DNA of 64,000 bases from Oscillospiraceae bacterium (GCA_015066385.1 SVOJ01000008.1:1-64000); one strand, 5' to 3'; shown: positions 49,803-61,818, counted from the stretch's first letter. Made by a program: numbers and translations. Notes: generated from the sequence alone by a model not told the origin.

Positions 49803-52175
49803 TTATTGCCTTGCCATCGCCGGCGTACGGTTTGCTTTTTGCTGCGCAGGCGATGCCTTTGCGGTGCTCGTCAGTCGCAGTGCAAGGCAGGTGATGTCAT
49901 CGGCTTTTCCTTGCGTACTGCATCGCAGGGCTTCTTCCATGATTTTTTCAACCGCTTCGGATAAATCCTGCGTACTGTTGCGCAGAGTTCTGAAAAAATC
50001 GGGATGGATCGTGCAGGCACCGTCCGACATTAAAAACAGCGTGTCACCGTCGTGCATTTCAAATTCACAGTAAGCAGGGTCTGCTTCATCCAGAATTCCC
50101 AACGGCAGAGATTGTTGTTCAATAACGGCGGTTTCACTCCGTTTTTGCAGTACGGAAAAGGACGCGCCTGCTTTATAAATTTTCACTTTTCCTGTATAAA
50201 GATCAATCACGGCAACATCCAGCGTGGCTACTGTTTCCTGACGGGATCGCAACAGGAGTGCGGCATTGACAAGGCGGGCGGTGCATTCTACGCTTAAATT
50301 CGCTTTGAGCAGTGTTTGTGAAAGTCCCGTTGTCATCAGGCTGTCAAGTGCGGCACGTTCGCCCGTGCCCATGCCGTCCGACAAAACGGCAAAAAACCGT
50401 CCTTTTGCATCGCGGAAGCAGGCAAGGGAGTCGCCGCAGATCTGCTCTCTGCCGCCGATACATTGTATGTTTTCACATTGAACGGAAAAGGCAGGCTGTT
50501 CATAAAAACAGTAAACCAGGCCTTTTTCGTCACAGCGGACGGCTTTTGCAAAGGGTTGATGCAACTTGTCCGACAGCAAATTTTCAATCAGTTGCAGGCA
50601 ACTGCGGGAGGGAAGGGCGTTGAAATGAATATGTATAAATATACGTTTTTCTGTATCAAACTCTGCATGAATGTCGGCAACGGAAATATCCGCTTTTTTA
50701 AGCAACTGCCGAACGGAGTCACGAATGATACCGGCAGGTTTCGTGTCGGGTGTATGGCGCAGATCTTCCAGAACATCTGCTGCGGTGCGCAATTGTGTAC
50801 TTGCTAATTTTTTAACGGCAAGAATTTCTTTATTCTGCGCACTGCGTTGCAGAAATCTTGCATAGGCATCGTTGAACGTATGCAGAAGAATGTCGGGCTT
50901 GCGACAGGCGGCGGTCAGGCGGTCGGGCAATGTTGCGGGGGTGAGTTGTCCGTCTTTGATGAGGCGTTGTCTGGCCTGCAGAAAAACGGGTCGAAGTCCT
51001 GCAAGGGAGTGTTCCCAACAAAGGTTTTGCCGCGGACAATCCGCACAACAGACACTGCGCACATAGTGGCAGATTTCTTCTTCTTTCGGGGCTTTCACGC
51101 AGGCAATCCGTTCGTTTACTTCTGCGGCAATCTGTGCAAAACTGTTGATTGCGGCTTCGGCTTGTATCAGTTTTTTGTCAAACCCCGCACGCATCTCGTC
51201 TGCAAGCAACGTATGGTCTGAAAAACCGAATCGGGTGCGTATTTTTTGCAAAAAACGATCGGGAATCAGTAAAAACAGAATGCCTGCCGTCACTGCGGCA
51301 AGTGCGTATAACACGGGATTGCCCGTCACACCGTTGGCGATCATGGTCAGCAAGCACGACACAATGTAGGCGAGAACGGCGGCAAATTTTCCTGCCGGCA
51401 TGCAAAGCCCCGACAGCAATCCGCCCATGCAACAGGAAATGACGGTATAAGCTCCGTCATCGGAAAGTCCCGCAATGCAACCGCAACAGACACCCGCCAG
51501 GCAGCCGCCCGTTTCTTTGTTGCAGAATGCGGCAATAAGCACCGTCAAACCCGCCAATACGGAAGCGACGGGAAAACCGAACGGACGGATCTGCATAACG
51601 GACAGAATGCCTGTTCCGCAGGAGAGCAGAATGAGAATTTTCGTTCGGCGTGTGAGCAGGGCATGGCCGCCGTCTTGTACCGCTTGCAAAAGATTTCGCA
51701 GTAAAAACGTACCCGCACCGCTGAAAATGCCCTCGCAAACGCTGAGAATAAGCCCTGCGGCGGTGATTCCTTTTGCAAATTCGATCGCCGCCGCGCAGAC
51801 ACACAGACTTCCCGCCGCGGCGAGGGACGGAAAAATGCCTGCATCCTCTTTTTCAAAATGCGCATGGACGGTAATGCGCAACAATGTGATCAGCACAACG
51901 GCGGATATATATTTGAGTGCGCCGAGCACATCGCAGAACAGCAAGGCACCAAAAGAAGCACCGAATGCTGCCCAGATCTCGCAATCGGTCGGCAGTGCCG
52001 CCGCGGCGGAAATGCCCAACGGACGGATGTTTCCGATCAGGCAGGCATTGCTCAGAAGAAATCCCGTGCCCGCACAGGCAAGATACCGCAGAGCCGATTT
52101 TGCCGTGCGGGGAAGGCGGAATGTTGTTTTTTGCAAAGTGTGCGCATGCAGATACCGTTTTTTCAGTTTTTCCAT
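49803..52175 (-). CDS. spoIIE: stage II sporulation protein E (SpoIIE)
   Basis: The 790-residue membrane phosphatase activates sigma-F in the forespore by dephosphorylating SpoIIAA. About ten transmembrane helices fill residues 30-300. A regulatory region with a Cys cluster (CCADCPRQNLCW) follows, then a C-terminal PP2C-type domain: GDSLACFRDAKGRFFAVLSDGMGTGERA, FLMSDGA and GKADDITCLALRL provide the metal Asp residues. It is close to the B. subtilis protein in length. Its presence is good evidence that the organism sporulates or descends from a sporulator. Confidence 0.96.
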   Translation of the reverse strand: MEKLKKRYLHAHTLQKTTFRLPRTAKSALRYLACAGTGFLLSNACLIGNIRPLGISAAAALPTDCEIWAAFGASFGALLFCDVLGALKYISAVVLITLLRITVHAHFEKEDAGIFPSLAAAGSLCVCAAAIEFAKGITAAGLILSVCEGIFSGAGTFLLRNLLQAVQDGGHALLTRRTKILILLSCGTGILSVMQIRPFGFPVASVLAGLTVLIAAFCNKETGGCLAGVCCGCIAGLSDDGAYTVISCCMGGLLSGLCMPAGKFAAVLAYIVSCLLTMIANGVTGNPVLYALAAVTAGILFLLIPDRFLQKIRTRFGFSDHTLLADEMRAGFDKKLIQAEAAINSFAQIAAEVNERIACVKAPKEEEICHYVRSVCCADCPRQNLCWEHSLAGLRPVFLQARQRLIKDGQLTPATLPDRLTAACRKPDILLHTFNDAYARFLQRSAQNKEILAVKKLASTQLRTAADVLEDLRHTPDTKPAGIIRDSVRQLLKKADISVADIHAEFDTEKRIFIHIHFNALPSRSCLQLIENLLSDKLHQPFAKAVRCDEKGLVYCFYEQPAFSVQCENIQCIGGREQICGDSLACFRDAKGRFFAVLSDGMGTGERAALDSLMTTGLSQTLLKANLSVECTARLVNAALLLRSRQETVATLDVAVIDLYTGKVKIYKAGASFSVLQKRSETAVIEQQSLPLGILDEADPAYCEFEMHDGDTLFLMSDGACTIHPDFFRTLRNSTQDLSEAVEKIMEEALRCSTQGKADDITCLALRLTSTAKASPAQQKANRTPAMARQ

Positions 52176-52299
52176 GATTGCTGTACATCCTTGTCAATTT
52201 TACTTTTTATTTATTGTACTGCAATCCTGACGGTGTTTTTTGTCATTCGCGCTTGCTGTTTTTGCATTCTTGCAGTCGAAAGAAACAGAAAAATTTGTC

Positions 52300-52328
52300 T
52301 TGCATTTAAAGAATTATTGTGTTATTAT
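52300..52328 (+). promoter_or_regulatory. promoter of the second hydrolase homologue
   Basis: TTGCAT and TATTAT are 17 bp apart, about 33 bp upstream of the GTG start. Confidence 0.5.
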
Positions 52329-52361
52329 ATACGATGAGTAATTTTCGGGAGGTGTACAGGC

Positions 52362-53540
52362 GTGAAAAGTCCTGTTCTGATCGTACCGGGTATCGGTTTT
52401 TGTAAAGTTTATAACGGCAGCGAAGAAACAACCGCCTGGCCGCCCGCGCTGAAAGAGGATTCTTTCATGAAGAGTCTGGGAATGCGTATCGGCAAGATGG
52501 CACTGTTTCGTAAGGACAGCGGATTTTCGGATATGCTTGCGCAGACAACACAAGACGTTTTGTCCGTATTTGCGGCAGATGAAACGGGCGCACACTGCAA
52601 CGGTAATCTGTTTGTCAAATCTGCCTTTTCCTTTGATTCGCTTACGGATGAAGAAAAACAGGCGCAATACCGCCTGTTGCCCGTGCAGGAGATCTGCGCG
52701 AAAAACGGGGAAGAGAATGTGTTTGTTTTTCCCTACGACTTTTCGGGCGATCCGCTTGAAAACGGCAAAAAACTTGCCGCTTGTGTGAATGAAATCTGCA
52801 TTGCACGCGGCTGTGATAAAATTTCTCTGCTTGCCGTCGGTTGCGGCAGTACGGTCGTGAATGCATATCTTGCCGATTCCGATGCCGCAAACAGACTGGA
52901 TAAACTGGTTTTCTGCTTCTCTCCGCTCAACGGCAGTTTGCTGTTGTCTGATTTGTTACTTGACAGTCTGGATTACCGCAAAAGCGGTTCTTTCCTTTGC
53001 ACGGTGATGAAACAGCAGGATGCGGATATGTTCATTGAACTCAACAACATGATTCCGGGGCTGCTCGAAAATATTTTCGATAAAGTTTTTACCGTTGTGC
53101 GTGATTTGTTCCTGAATCTGCCTGCGGCATGGGCGCTGTGTCCGTCAGACGATTACGAAGATCTCGCCGAAGAACTTCTGGCAGACAAACCGCAGCTCAG
53201 AGCACGCACGGATGCCTTTGATGCCCTGCGGCGCTCCTTGCCCGCACTTTTGCGGAACTTGCAGAGCAACGGTGTCAACGTACATATTCTTGCCGGCAGT
53301 GCCTTGCCCTTTGTTCCGCTTTCAAAATCGACGGACGTGGTCAGCGATCAACTTGTGAACACATCCTCGGCGGCACTCAATGAATCCATCGAAGAAACGG
53401 CGGAAGTGGCGGGCTATGTCATCGACACGACACAGGCTTGTCTGCCCGAACAGACCGTTTACTTCCCCGGTGTGTCTCACATGCAGGCACTCAAAAATGA
53501 ACAGGTGCAAGCATTGCTTACCCAAATTCTGACCAACTGA
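52362..53540 (+). CDS. cytosolic alpha/beta-hydrolase homologue lacking the Ser nucleophile
   Basis: The 392-residue protein starts with GTG after GGGAGGTG. It has no signal peptide, unlike its homologue at 5620-7260. The two align without gaps around the elbow: ISLLAVGCGSTVVNAYL here against VCIISSCLGTSVVTAYI there. Gly160 stands at the nucleophile position, with Cys161 next to it. The late His is kept (PGVSHMQ). Other shared stretches are VFPYDFSGDP and STDVVSDQLVNTSSA. It may be a pseudoenzyme that binds rather than cleaves. It precedes an ABC transporter by 42 bp and may be in the same operon. Confidence 0.68.
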   Translation: MKSPVLIVPGIGFCKVYNGSEETTAWPPALKEDSFMKSLGMRIGKMALFRKDSGFSDMLAQTTQDVLSVFAADETGAHCNGNLFVKSAFSFDSLTDEEKQAQYRLLPVQEICAKNGEENVFVFPYDFSGDPLENGKKLAACVNEICIARGCDKISLLAVGCGSTVVNAYLADSDAANRLDKLVFCFSPLNGSLLLSDLLLDSLDYRKSGSFLCTVMKQQDADMFIELNNMIPGLLENIFDKVFTVVRDLFLNLPAAWALCPSDDYEDLAEELLADKPQLRARTDAFDALRRSLPALLRNLQSNGVNVHILAGSALPFVPLSKSTDVVSDQLVNTSSAALNESIEETAEVAGYVIDTTQACLPEQTVYFPGVSHMQALKNEQVQALLTQILTN

Positions 53541-53582
53541 TATTTTTATATATAACTTCAATCTCACAAAGGAGACGATACA

Positions 53583-54377
53583 ATGGACTACATCCCTTCG
53601 GACATCAATCCCGCAACGGGACAGCCGTATTTCCCGCAGCAGGACGATGTTGTCATCTACACCCGCAACACCTTTGCGTTCAAGGTGCGCAACCTGTCCA
53701 AATCCTACGGCGACAATCTGGTGCTGGATAACATTTCGTTTGATATCCCCGCAGGCAGAATCGTGGGTCTGCTCGGCCCCAACGGCTGCGGTAAGACAAC
53801 GCTGATCAAAATTCTGGCAGGGCTTATCAATGATTATTCGGGACTTGTCAAGGTCGACGGCAAACGCATCGGCATTGCTTCCAAATCCCACACGGCTTAT
53901 CTGCCTGACAAGACTTTCTTCCCCGGCCGTTTCCGCACGATTGACTGTATTGATTATTTCCAGGACTTCTTCACGGACTTCAACCGTGAAAAGGCAATCG
54001 ATTTCATGGATCGTTTCGGCATTGAGCGCAATCAGCGTGTGCAGACCATGTCCAAGGGTATGCAGGAAAAATTGCAGTTGCTGACCGTTATGGCACGTGA
54101 AGCAGACATTTATCTGCTTGACGAACCGCTCGGCGGCGTTGACCCCGCGGCAAGAAGCGTTATTCTTGACATTATTATGAATAACTACAAAGAGGATGCA
54201 ACCGTTCTGCTGTCCACGCACCTCGTTAACGACCTTGAAACGAGTTTCGACCATGTGCTGATGCTCGGCAAGGGCAGTGTGCTTGTCAATACCGGTATCG
54301 ACAATCTTCGTCAGACCGGTAAATCCGTTGAAGAAATCTTTAAGGAGGTCATCGGCGATGCTTGGGAAGTTGATTAA
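53583..54377 (+). CDS. ABC transporter ATP-binding protein (ABC-2 type)
   Basis: The 264-residue ATPase has Walker A GPNGCGKTTLIK, the Q-loop region KSHTAYLPDKTFFPGRF, and Walker B YLLDEPLGGVDP with the switch His in LSTHL. The signature motif is MSKGMQEK where LSGGQ is usual, a form seen in YtrB/YxlF-like ATPases of bacterial ABC-2 exporters. The extra N-terminal ~30 residues (DYIPSDINPATGQPYFPQ) are unusual and Pro-rich. It overlaps the permease gene by 20 bp. Confidence 0.92.
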   Translation: MDYIPSDINPATGQPYFPQQDDVVIYTRNTFAFKVRNLSKSYGDNLVLDNISFDIPAGRIVGLLGPNGCGKTTLIKILAGLINDYSGLVKVDGKRIGIASKSHTAYLPDKTFFPGRFRTIDCIDYFQDFFTDFNREKAIDFMDRFGIERNQRVQTMSKGMQEKLQLLTVMAREADIYLLDEPLGGVDPAARSVILDIIMNNYKEDATVLLSTHLVNDLETSFDHVLMLGKGSVLVNTGIDNLRQTGKSVEEIFKEVIGDAWEVD

Positions 54378-55266
54378 AAACGGTTTTAAGTCCAATCTCT
54401 CCGCAACCTTTACCATTTATATCACCATGCTCATCATGAGCGTTGTGCTCGGGGCACTCATTCTGTTTGATTTCACCTCGTTCGGTACAAACGGTGCTGT
54501 GGCGGCTCTGGTTTCCAAACTGGTTGTATCGCTCGCACTTTGTGTGACCGCCATCGTTTCGGTCATTCTGACCCTCGTAGCCGTGTTCGGTGACTTCACC
54601 AGAAACATGTACGGCACCGAAGGTCACCTGACCATGGCTCTGCCTGTCAGAGGCTCGGCTCTGCTTCTTGCAAAGTGGATTGCAGGTGCACTGTGTGTCA
54701 TTATCAGTTATTTTGTTTTCTATTTAAGCCTTGTTTTTTGTGCATTTTCGGTGCTGACAGACTTAAGCGGGTATATCAACGCGGGTGATGCGGCATCCTA
54801 TAATGTCTACGCAATCGCCTGGCAGTTCATCACCTATGCCATTCAGGCTTCGGGCAAGGTCATTCCCGATGAAAGCATCATTTTCACTATGGTCAACCTG
54901 TATGCCATGGAAGGTGCCATCCGTGTGTGCATCTTTGTGCTGCTTGTTTTCTTCGCTGTCACGCTGTCGCATGTGCGTCCGTTCAACAAGAGCAAAAAGT
55001 TAGGGCCCATCCTTTATTTCTTTGCAAGTTTTGCTGTTACCGAAGGTCTTTCGAGATTGATTGCAAAAGTTGTTAATATCTATATGCTTGTGGATGCAAA
55101 TTACGCATTTACATTCTCTATGCAGGAAAGCGAAGCCAACCTTGCATGGTCTTACGGACTGGGGGCTTATCCCATCACGAGCGTTTACTGCTCGCTGATT
55201 ATGTCCATCGCCGTATTCCTTGTAACGGCATATCTGATAGACCGCAAGGTCAACGTGGATGCATAA
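54358..55266 (+). CDS. ABC-2 type membrane permease
   Basis: 302 residues from the ATG at 54358, which follows AAGGAGG inside the ATPase gene; the ORF-track start is much earlier. Six or so transmembrane helices are visible (about 20-42, 62-88, 108-138, 185-205, 220-240, 270-292). The loop DFTRNMYGTEGHLTMALPVRGSALLLAKW is typical of ABC-2 permeases. It forms the transport pore with the preceding ATPase. Substrate unknown. Confidence 0.85.
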   Translation: MLGKLIKNGFKSNLSATFTIYITMLIMSVVLGALILFDFTSFGTNGAVAALVSKLVVSLALCVTAIVSVILTLVAVFGDFTRNMYGTEGHLTMALPVRGSALLLAKWIAGALCVIISYFVFYLSLVFCAFSVLTDLSGYINAGDAASYNVYAIAWQFITYAIQASGKVIPDESIIFTMVNLYAMEGAIRVCIFVLLVFFAVTLSHVRPFNKSKKLGPILYFFASFAVTEGLSRLIAKVVNIYMLVDANYAFTFSMQESEANLAWSYGLGAYPITSVYCSLIMSIAVFLVTAYLIDRKVNVDA

Positions 55267-55292
55267 TTTGTGCCAAAAGGGAGGGGAACGGT

Positions 55293-55916
55293 TTGGAACT
55301 TCGTATCATTGATATATCAAAGGATATTCTGGACTGTCCCGTCTATCCGGGGGATCCCGAACCGCAATTGCAATTGGTGTCGGGCATCCGCAAAGGCGAT
55401 GCCTGCAATGTTGCGCAACTGACCATGTGCCTGCACACGGGAACACATGCGGATGCACCTTTGCATTTCATTGACGGTGCAGCGCCCATCAACCATACAG
55501 ATCTGTCCGCGTTCATCGGTGAATGTGTGGTGGTGGAATGTTCCGAAGGGCTGATCACGGGGGAAACGGTCAATGCCGCTTTCCCGAAAGCCGATCGTAT
55601 TCTCGTCAAAGGCAACGGTAAAGCCTTTTTCGATGTCACTGCGGCGGAGGAACTCACCTTTGCAGGGGTGAAACTCATCGGTACGGATGCCGCATCCATC
55701 GGTGTGTTCGGCAATGAAGCCCCTGCGCACAAAGCCTTTCTGCGTGAAAAAACCGCCATCCTCGAAAACCTCGACCTTTCAAAGGTGCAGGCGGGAAAAT
55801 ATTTCCTTATGGCACAACCGCTGAAGATCAAAGGTGTCGAAGCCGCACCCTGCCGTGCGGTGCTGATCGAAGACTATCTGTTCTGGGGAGGCAAACGCGG
55901 ATTTGGTGTATTCTGA
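55293..55916 (+). CDS. cyclase-family (KynB-like) metal amidohydrolase
   Basis: 207 residues from a TTG at 55293, which has GGGAGGGGAA just upstream; the ORF-track start is inside the permease gene. The H-x-G-T-H-x-D-x-P-x-H metal motif is intact in LHTGTHADAPLHF (about residues 50-62), and YPGDPEP near the start is typical. Relatives include kynurenine formamidase and other cyclic-amide or ester hydrolases. Length matches. No tryptophan-degradation genes are near, so the substrate is open. Confidence 0.88.
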   Translation: MELRIIDISKDILDCPVYPGDPEPQLQLVSGIRKGDACNVAQLTMCLHTGTHADAPLHFIDGAAPINHTDLSAFIGECVVVECSEGLITGETVNAAFPKADRILVKGNGKAFFDVTAAEELTFAGVKLIGTDAASIGVFGNEAPAHKAFLREKTAILENLDLSKVQAGKYFLMAQPLKIKGVEAAPCRAVLIEDYLFWGGKRGFGVF

Positions 55917-55992
55917 TTTTTGTTAATAACCTCTCACGGGGATATTTATTCAGTCTTAATAATTTTAATCATAAAAAAGGAGTCAAAAAACT

Positions 55993-57183
55993 ATGGGCAA
56001 TCTCAACAAAAGAACCGTAGAGAACCTTGACGTAAAAGGCAAGAAAGTTCTCGTACGCTGCGACTTCAACGTCAAAATGGAAAACGGTGTTATCACCAGC
56101 GACAAGCGTATCGTTGCCGCTCTTCCCACCATCAAGTACCTTATTGAAAACGGTGCAAAAGTTATTCTTTGCTCCCACCTCGGCAGACCCAAGGGTGAAG
56201 TCAACCCCGAATTCTCCATGAAGCCCGTCGCAGAATGCCTTGCAGGCTATCTCGGTCAGGAAGTCAAACTGGCAGAAGACGTTGTCGGCGAAAGCGCACA
56301 GGCACTTGCTGCCGAACTCAAAGACGGCGAAGTCATGCTTCTTGAAAACGTACGTTTCGAAGCAGGCGAAACCAAGAACTGCCCCGAACTGAGCAAAAAG
56401 TTTGCTGATCTTGCAGAACTGTTTGTCAGCGATGCTTTCGGCACTGTTCACAGAGCACATGCTTCCACCGCAGGCGTTGCCGCATATCTTCCCTCTGCTG
56501 TCGGTTTCCTGATTCAGAAGGAACTCGAAGTTATGGGCGGCGCTCTTGAAAATCCCGTTCGTCCGCTTGTTGCCGTTCTCGGCGGCGCAAAGGTTTCCGA
56601 CAAGATCGGTGTTATCGAAAACCTCATCGAAAAGTGCGACACCATCATCATCGGCGGCGGTATGGCTTACACCTTCTTCAAGGCTCTCGGCAACGAAGTC
56701 GGTACTTCCATCTGCGAAAACGACAAGCTTGACCTTGCCCGCGAACTCATGGCAAAGGCACGCGCAAAGGGCGTCAACTTCCTTCTTCCCGTTGACAACA
56801 TCATCGGTAAGGAATATAAGTGCGACACTCCCTGCATGCGCATTTACTCTGACTCCATTCCCGACGGCTGGATGGGTCTTGACATCGGTACCACCACACA
56901 GGAACTCTTCGCAAAGTCCATTCAGGGTGCAGGCACCGTCATCTGGAACGGCCCGATGGGTGTTTCCGAATGGGAAAACTTTGCAGGCGGCACCACCGCC
57001 GTTGCACAGGCTATTGCTGATTCCGGTTCCATCTCCATCATCGGCGGCGGCGACTCCGCAGCTGCGATCAAGAAGCTCGGCTTTGCTGACAAGATGACCC
57101 ACATCTCCACCGGCGGCGGTGCATCTCTTGAATTCCTGGAAGGCAAAGAACTTCCCGGCATCGCTTGCATCAGCGAGAAATAA
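55993..57183 (+). CDS. pgk: phosphoglycerate kinase
   Basis: The 396-residue glycolytic enzyme transfers phosphate from 1,3-bisphosphoglycerate to ADP. Motifs: [94 protein letters not shown] and [11 protein letters not shown]. Length is standard. Strong preference for C-ending codons suggests high expression. It is the first gene of a pgk-tpiA-gpmI cluster; AAAAAGGAG precedes the start. Confidence 0.98.
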   Translation: MGNLNKRTVENLDVKGKKVLVRCDFNVKMENGVITSDKRIVAALPTIKYLIENGAKVILCSHLGRPKGEVNPEFSMKPVAECLAGYLGQEVKLAEDVVGESAQALAAELKDGEVMLLENVRFEAGETKNCPELSKKFADLAELFVSDAFGTVHRAHASTAGVAAYLPSAVGFLIQKELEVMGGALENPVRPLVAVLGGAKVSDKIGVIENLIEKCDTIIIGGGMAYTFFKALGNEVGTSICENDKLDLARELMAKARAKGVNFLLPVDNIIGKEYKCDTPCMRIYSDSIPDGWMGLDIGTTTQELFAKSIQGAGTVIWNGPMGVSEWENFAGGTTAVAQAIADSGSISIIGGGDSAAAIKKLGFADKMTHISTGGGASLEFLEGKELPGIACISEK

Positions 57184-57197
57184 AATAAAAAATTAAA

Positions 57198-57233
57198 CAG
57201 GGGGACGGGTTTTTGATTACACCCGTCGCCCTG
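57198..57233. other. intergenic hairpin between pgk and tpiA
   Basis: CAGGGGGACGGGT pairs with ACCCGTCGCCCTG (one mismatch). With no proper T run after it, it is more likely a stabilising or attenuating stem than a full stop. Its arm on the minus strand, AGGGCGACGGGTGTAATC, closely resembles the MITE terminal repeat AGGGTGACGGGTATAATC at 17604-17587. Confidence 0.65.
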
Positions 57234-57253
57234 ATTTTACGGAGGAAAAACAA

Positions 57254-58021
57254 ATGAACAAAGCTCTTCGCAAGGCAGTTATTGCCGGCAACTGGAAAAT
57301 GAACAACACCCCCGACACCACCAAGGCTACCATCGAAGCTATGAAACCCCTCGTAGCAGATGCAGACTGTGATGTCGTTCTCTGCGTACCTTACATTGAC
57401 ATTCCCGCCGCTCTGGAAGCCACCGCAGGCTCCAACATCAAAATCGGTGCCGAAAACTGCCACTGGGCTGTTTCCGGTGCATTCACCGGCGAAGTTTCCG
57501 CTGAAATGCTCAAGGCAATCGGCGTTCCCTATGTTATCATCGGCCATTCCGAAAGAAGACAGTATTTCGGCGAAACCGACGAAACCGTCAACAAGCGTGT
57601 CCGTGCCGCTTTGGATGCAGGTCTCATCGTTATTCTTTGCGTAGGCGAAGTCAAAGAAGAACGTCTGCAGGGTGTTACTTCCGAAGTCGTCCGCAAGCAG
57701 ACCAAGGTTGCTCTCGGCGGTGTTTCCGAAGCTGAACTCGACAACATCATCCTTGCCTACGAACCCGTATGGGCAATCGGCACAGGCCTTACCGCTACGC
57801 CCGAACAGGCACAGGAAGTCTGTGCAGACATCCGTGCTCTTGTCGGTGAACTCTACAACAAGGCAGCTGCTGACAAGTTCGTCATCCAGTACGGCGGATC
57901 CATGAACGCTGCAAACGCTGCTGAACTTCTTGACAAAGAAGATGTTGACGGCGGTCTCATCGGCGGTGCTTCCCTGAAAGCACAGGACTTCTCCGTCATC
58001 GTCAAGGCTGCTTCCAGATAA
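57254..58021 (+). CDS. tpiA: triose-phosphate isomerase
   Basis: The 255-residue TIM barrel interconverts dihydroxyacetone phosphate and glyceraldehyde 3-phosphate. Active-site residues: Lys in AGNWKMNN, His in IIGHSERRQYFGE, Glu in AYEPVWAIGTG; the phosphate loop is YGGSMNAANA and GGASL. AGGAGG precedes the start. It ends 12 bp before gpmI. Confidence 0.98.
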   Translation: MNKALRKAVIAGNWKMNNTPDTTKATIEAMKPLVADADCDVVLCVPYIDIPAALEATAGSNIKIGAENCHWAVSGAFTGEVSAEMLKAIGVPYVIIGHSERRQYFGETDETVNKRVRAALDAGLIVILCVGEVKEERLQGVTSEVVRKQTKVALGGVSEAELDNIILAYEPVWAIGTGLTATPEQAQEVCADIRALVGELYNKAAADKFVIQYGGSMNAANAAELLDKEDVDGGLIGGASLKAQDFSVIVKAASR

Positions 58022-58033
58022 GTGAGGTTTGAC

Positions 58034-59602
<1,569 letters not shown>

Positions 59603-59641
59603 AATTAAGAACAGTATTTTTTTGAAAGGATGGAAAATTTT

Positions 59642-61438
59642 ATGACAGAAAACAGACTGATCGGCTCCTATCCCGTCATCGGTATCCGTCCCGTCATCGA
59701 CGGACGCAGAGGCCCGCTGAAGGTCCGCGAATCCCTTGAAGATCAGACAATGGGTATGGCACAGGCCGCCAAGAAACTGTTTGAAGAAAATCTTTGCTAT
59801 TCCAACGGCGAACCCGTCCGTGTTGTTATTGCAGACACCACCATCGGCCGCGTTGCCGAAGCCGCCGCTTGTGCAGATAAATTCAAAAGAGAAGGCGTGG
59901 ACATCACCTTGTCCGTCACTCCCTGCTGGTGCTACGGCTCGGAAACCATGGATATGGATCCCAACACCATCAAAGGTGTATGGGGCCTGAACGCAACCGA
60001 AAGACCGGGTGCCGTTTACCTTGCATCCGTTCTTGCCGCCCACGCACAGAAGGGTCTGCCCGCATTCGGCATTTACGGCAAGGATGTTGTGGATGCCGAT
60101 GATATGCGCATTCCCGCTGACGTAGAAGAAAAACTGCTTCGCTTTGCAAAGGCCGCTGTTGCCGCCGCTACCATGAGAGGCAAGAGCTATCTGCAGATCG
60201 GTTCCATCTGCATGGGTATTGCAGGTTCTTCCATCGACCCGAACTTCCTCGAAGAATACCTCGGCATGCGTGTTGAATCCGTTGACGAAGTGGAAATTAT
60301 CCGCCGCATGACCGAAGGCATCTATGACGAAGAAGAATTCCAAAGAGCCCTCAAGTGGACAAAAGAAAAATGTCCCGAAGGCTTCGACAAGAACCCCGAA
60401 TTCGTCCGCAAGTCCGACGAACAGAAGGAACAGGATTGGGAATTTGTTGTCAAAATGATGTGCATCATCAAGGACCTCATGAACGGCAACAAGAACCTTC
60501 CCGCAGGCCGTGAAGAAGAAATGGTCGGCCACAATGCCATCGCCGCCGGTTTCCAGGGTCAGCGTCAGTGGACAGACTTCTATCCCAACGCAGACTTTGC
60601 AGAAGCACTGCTCAACACCTCTTTCGACTGGAACGGCATCCGCGAACCCTACATTCTTGCCACCGAAAACGACGTTCTCAACGGTATTTCCATGCTGTTC
60701 ATGAAGTTGCTCACCAACCGTCCGCAGATGTTTGCAGACGTGCGTACCTGCTGGAACGGCGAATCCATCAAGCGTGTCACCGGTTACGACATCGAAGGCC
60801 ATGCAAAGGATGCAAACGGCCTGATTCATCTTATCAACTCCGGTGCCTGCTGTCTTGACGCCTGCGGCGAAGCCAAGAACGCAGACGGCAACGGCGAAAT
60901 CAAAGAATGGTACAATGTGACTGAGGAGGATATGGAAACAATCCTCAAGGCTACCACATGGAATGCCGCAGACAACGGCTATTTCAGAGGCGGCGGATAT
61001 TCTTCCCGTTTCCTCACCAGAGCCGAAATGCCCGCTACCATGATCCGTCTGAATCTCGTCAAGGGCCTCGGTCCCTGCATCCAGATCTGCGAAGGCTGGA
61101 CGGTCAACCTGCCCGACGAAGTTTCCGACATCATCTGGAAACGTACCGACTACACATGGCCCTGCACATGGTTTGCTCCGCGTTGCGACGATTCTGCCGC
61201 ATTCGCAAGTGCTTATGACCTGATGAACCACTGGGGTGCCAACCACGGTGCAATCTCCTACGGCCACATCGGTGCAGACATCATCACACTGTGCTCCATG
61301 CTCAGAATCCCCGTCAGCATGCACAACGTGCCCGATGAAAAAATCTTCCGTCCCGCTTGCTGGAACGCATTCGGCACCAAGGATCTCGAAAGTGCAGACT
61401 TCCGTGCCTGTGAAGCCTACGGCCCGCTTTACAAATAA
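59642..61438 (+). CDS. fucI: L-fucose isomerase
   Basis: 598 residues from the ATG at 59642, which has AAAGG at 13 bp (weak site); the in-frame ATG at 59630 lies too near it. FucI converts L-fucose to L-fuculose in the cytosol with Mn. Family features include [25 protein letters not shown] at the start, [31 protein letters not shown], and CENDVLNG-like [14 protein letters not shown] (metal Glu/Asp); [16 protein letters not shown] marks the late His. The length matches the 591-residue E. coli enzyme. Shares the high-expression codon bias of the glycolytic genes. No fuculokinase or aldolase lies within the window. Confidence 0.95.
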   Translation: MTENRLIGSYPVIGIRPVIDGRRGPLKVRESLEDQTMGMAQAAKKLFEENLCYSNGEPVRVVIADTTIGRVAEAAACADKFKREGVDITLSVTPCWCYGSETMDMDPNTIKGVWGLNATERPGAVYLASVLAAHAQKGLPAFGIYGKDVVDADDMRIPADVEEKLLRFAKAAVAAATMRGKSYLQIGSICMGIAGSSIDPNFLEEYLGMRVESVDEVEIIRRMTEGIYDEEEFQRALKWTKEKCPEGFDKNPEFVRKSDEQKEQDWEFVVKMMCIIKDLMNGNKNLPAGREEEMVGHNAIAAGFQGQRQWTDFYPNADFAEALLNTSFDWNGIREPYILATENDVLNGISMLFMKLLTNRPQMFADVRTCWNGESIKRVTGYDIEGHAKDANGLIHLINSGACCLDACGEAKNADGNGEIKEWYNVTEEDMETILKATTWNAADNGYFRGGGYSSRFLTRAEMPATMIRLNLVKGLGPCIQICEGWTVNLPDEVSDIIWKRTDYTWPCTWFAPRCDDSAAFASAYDLMNHWGANHGAISYGHIGADIITLCSMLRIPVSMHNVPDEKIFRPACWNAFGTKDLESADFRACEAYGPLYK

Positions 61439-61445
61439 GCGATCG

Positions 61446-61472
61446 AACCCCCGTTCATCGAACGGGGGTTTT
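61446..61472 (+). terminator. terminator after fucI
   Basis: AACCCCCGTT, a CATCG loop and AACGGGGGTT are followed by TTTT. Confidence 0.9.
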
Positions 61473-61494
61473 AAAATGGAGGATAAACCGTAAT

Positions 61495-61717
61495 AATGCA
61501 AAATGCAAGAATGCAAAATGCAAAATTAAAGGGTCGCTTACGCTCCGATTATAGAGCATAAATAACTTTGATTTTAATACAAAGCCTCATTTTTTAATTT
61601 ATTTTTGTAAAGGATGCCACAAAATTACCGTTGCTCGCACAAGATTAAAATTTATATCTTCTATAAATGCCAACGCAGTTCCGATAATTTTGCATTTTGC
61701 ATTTTTCATTTTGCATT
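61495..61717. repeat. AATGCAAAATGCA-bounded dispersed repeat, copy B
   Basis: About 223 bp bounded by inverted AATGCAAAATGC arrays. It shares GGGTCGCTTACGCTCCGATT and TTCTATAAATGCCAACGC-type boxes with copy A at 25751-25930, but has a longer, unrelated middle. It occupies most of the gap between fucI and the XRE fusion gene. Confidence 0.75.
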
Positions 61718-61818
61718 CAGGGCAACAGCCCGATAAACTCCAATTTCCACTCTCCGTAGGTTGTCTTCTGTTACGGTATGTATTATACTATTACCATATC
61801 GCCAAAAGGAGAGAACCT

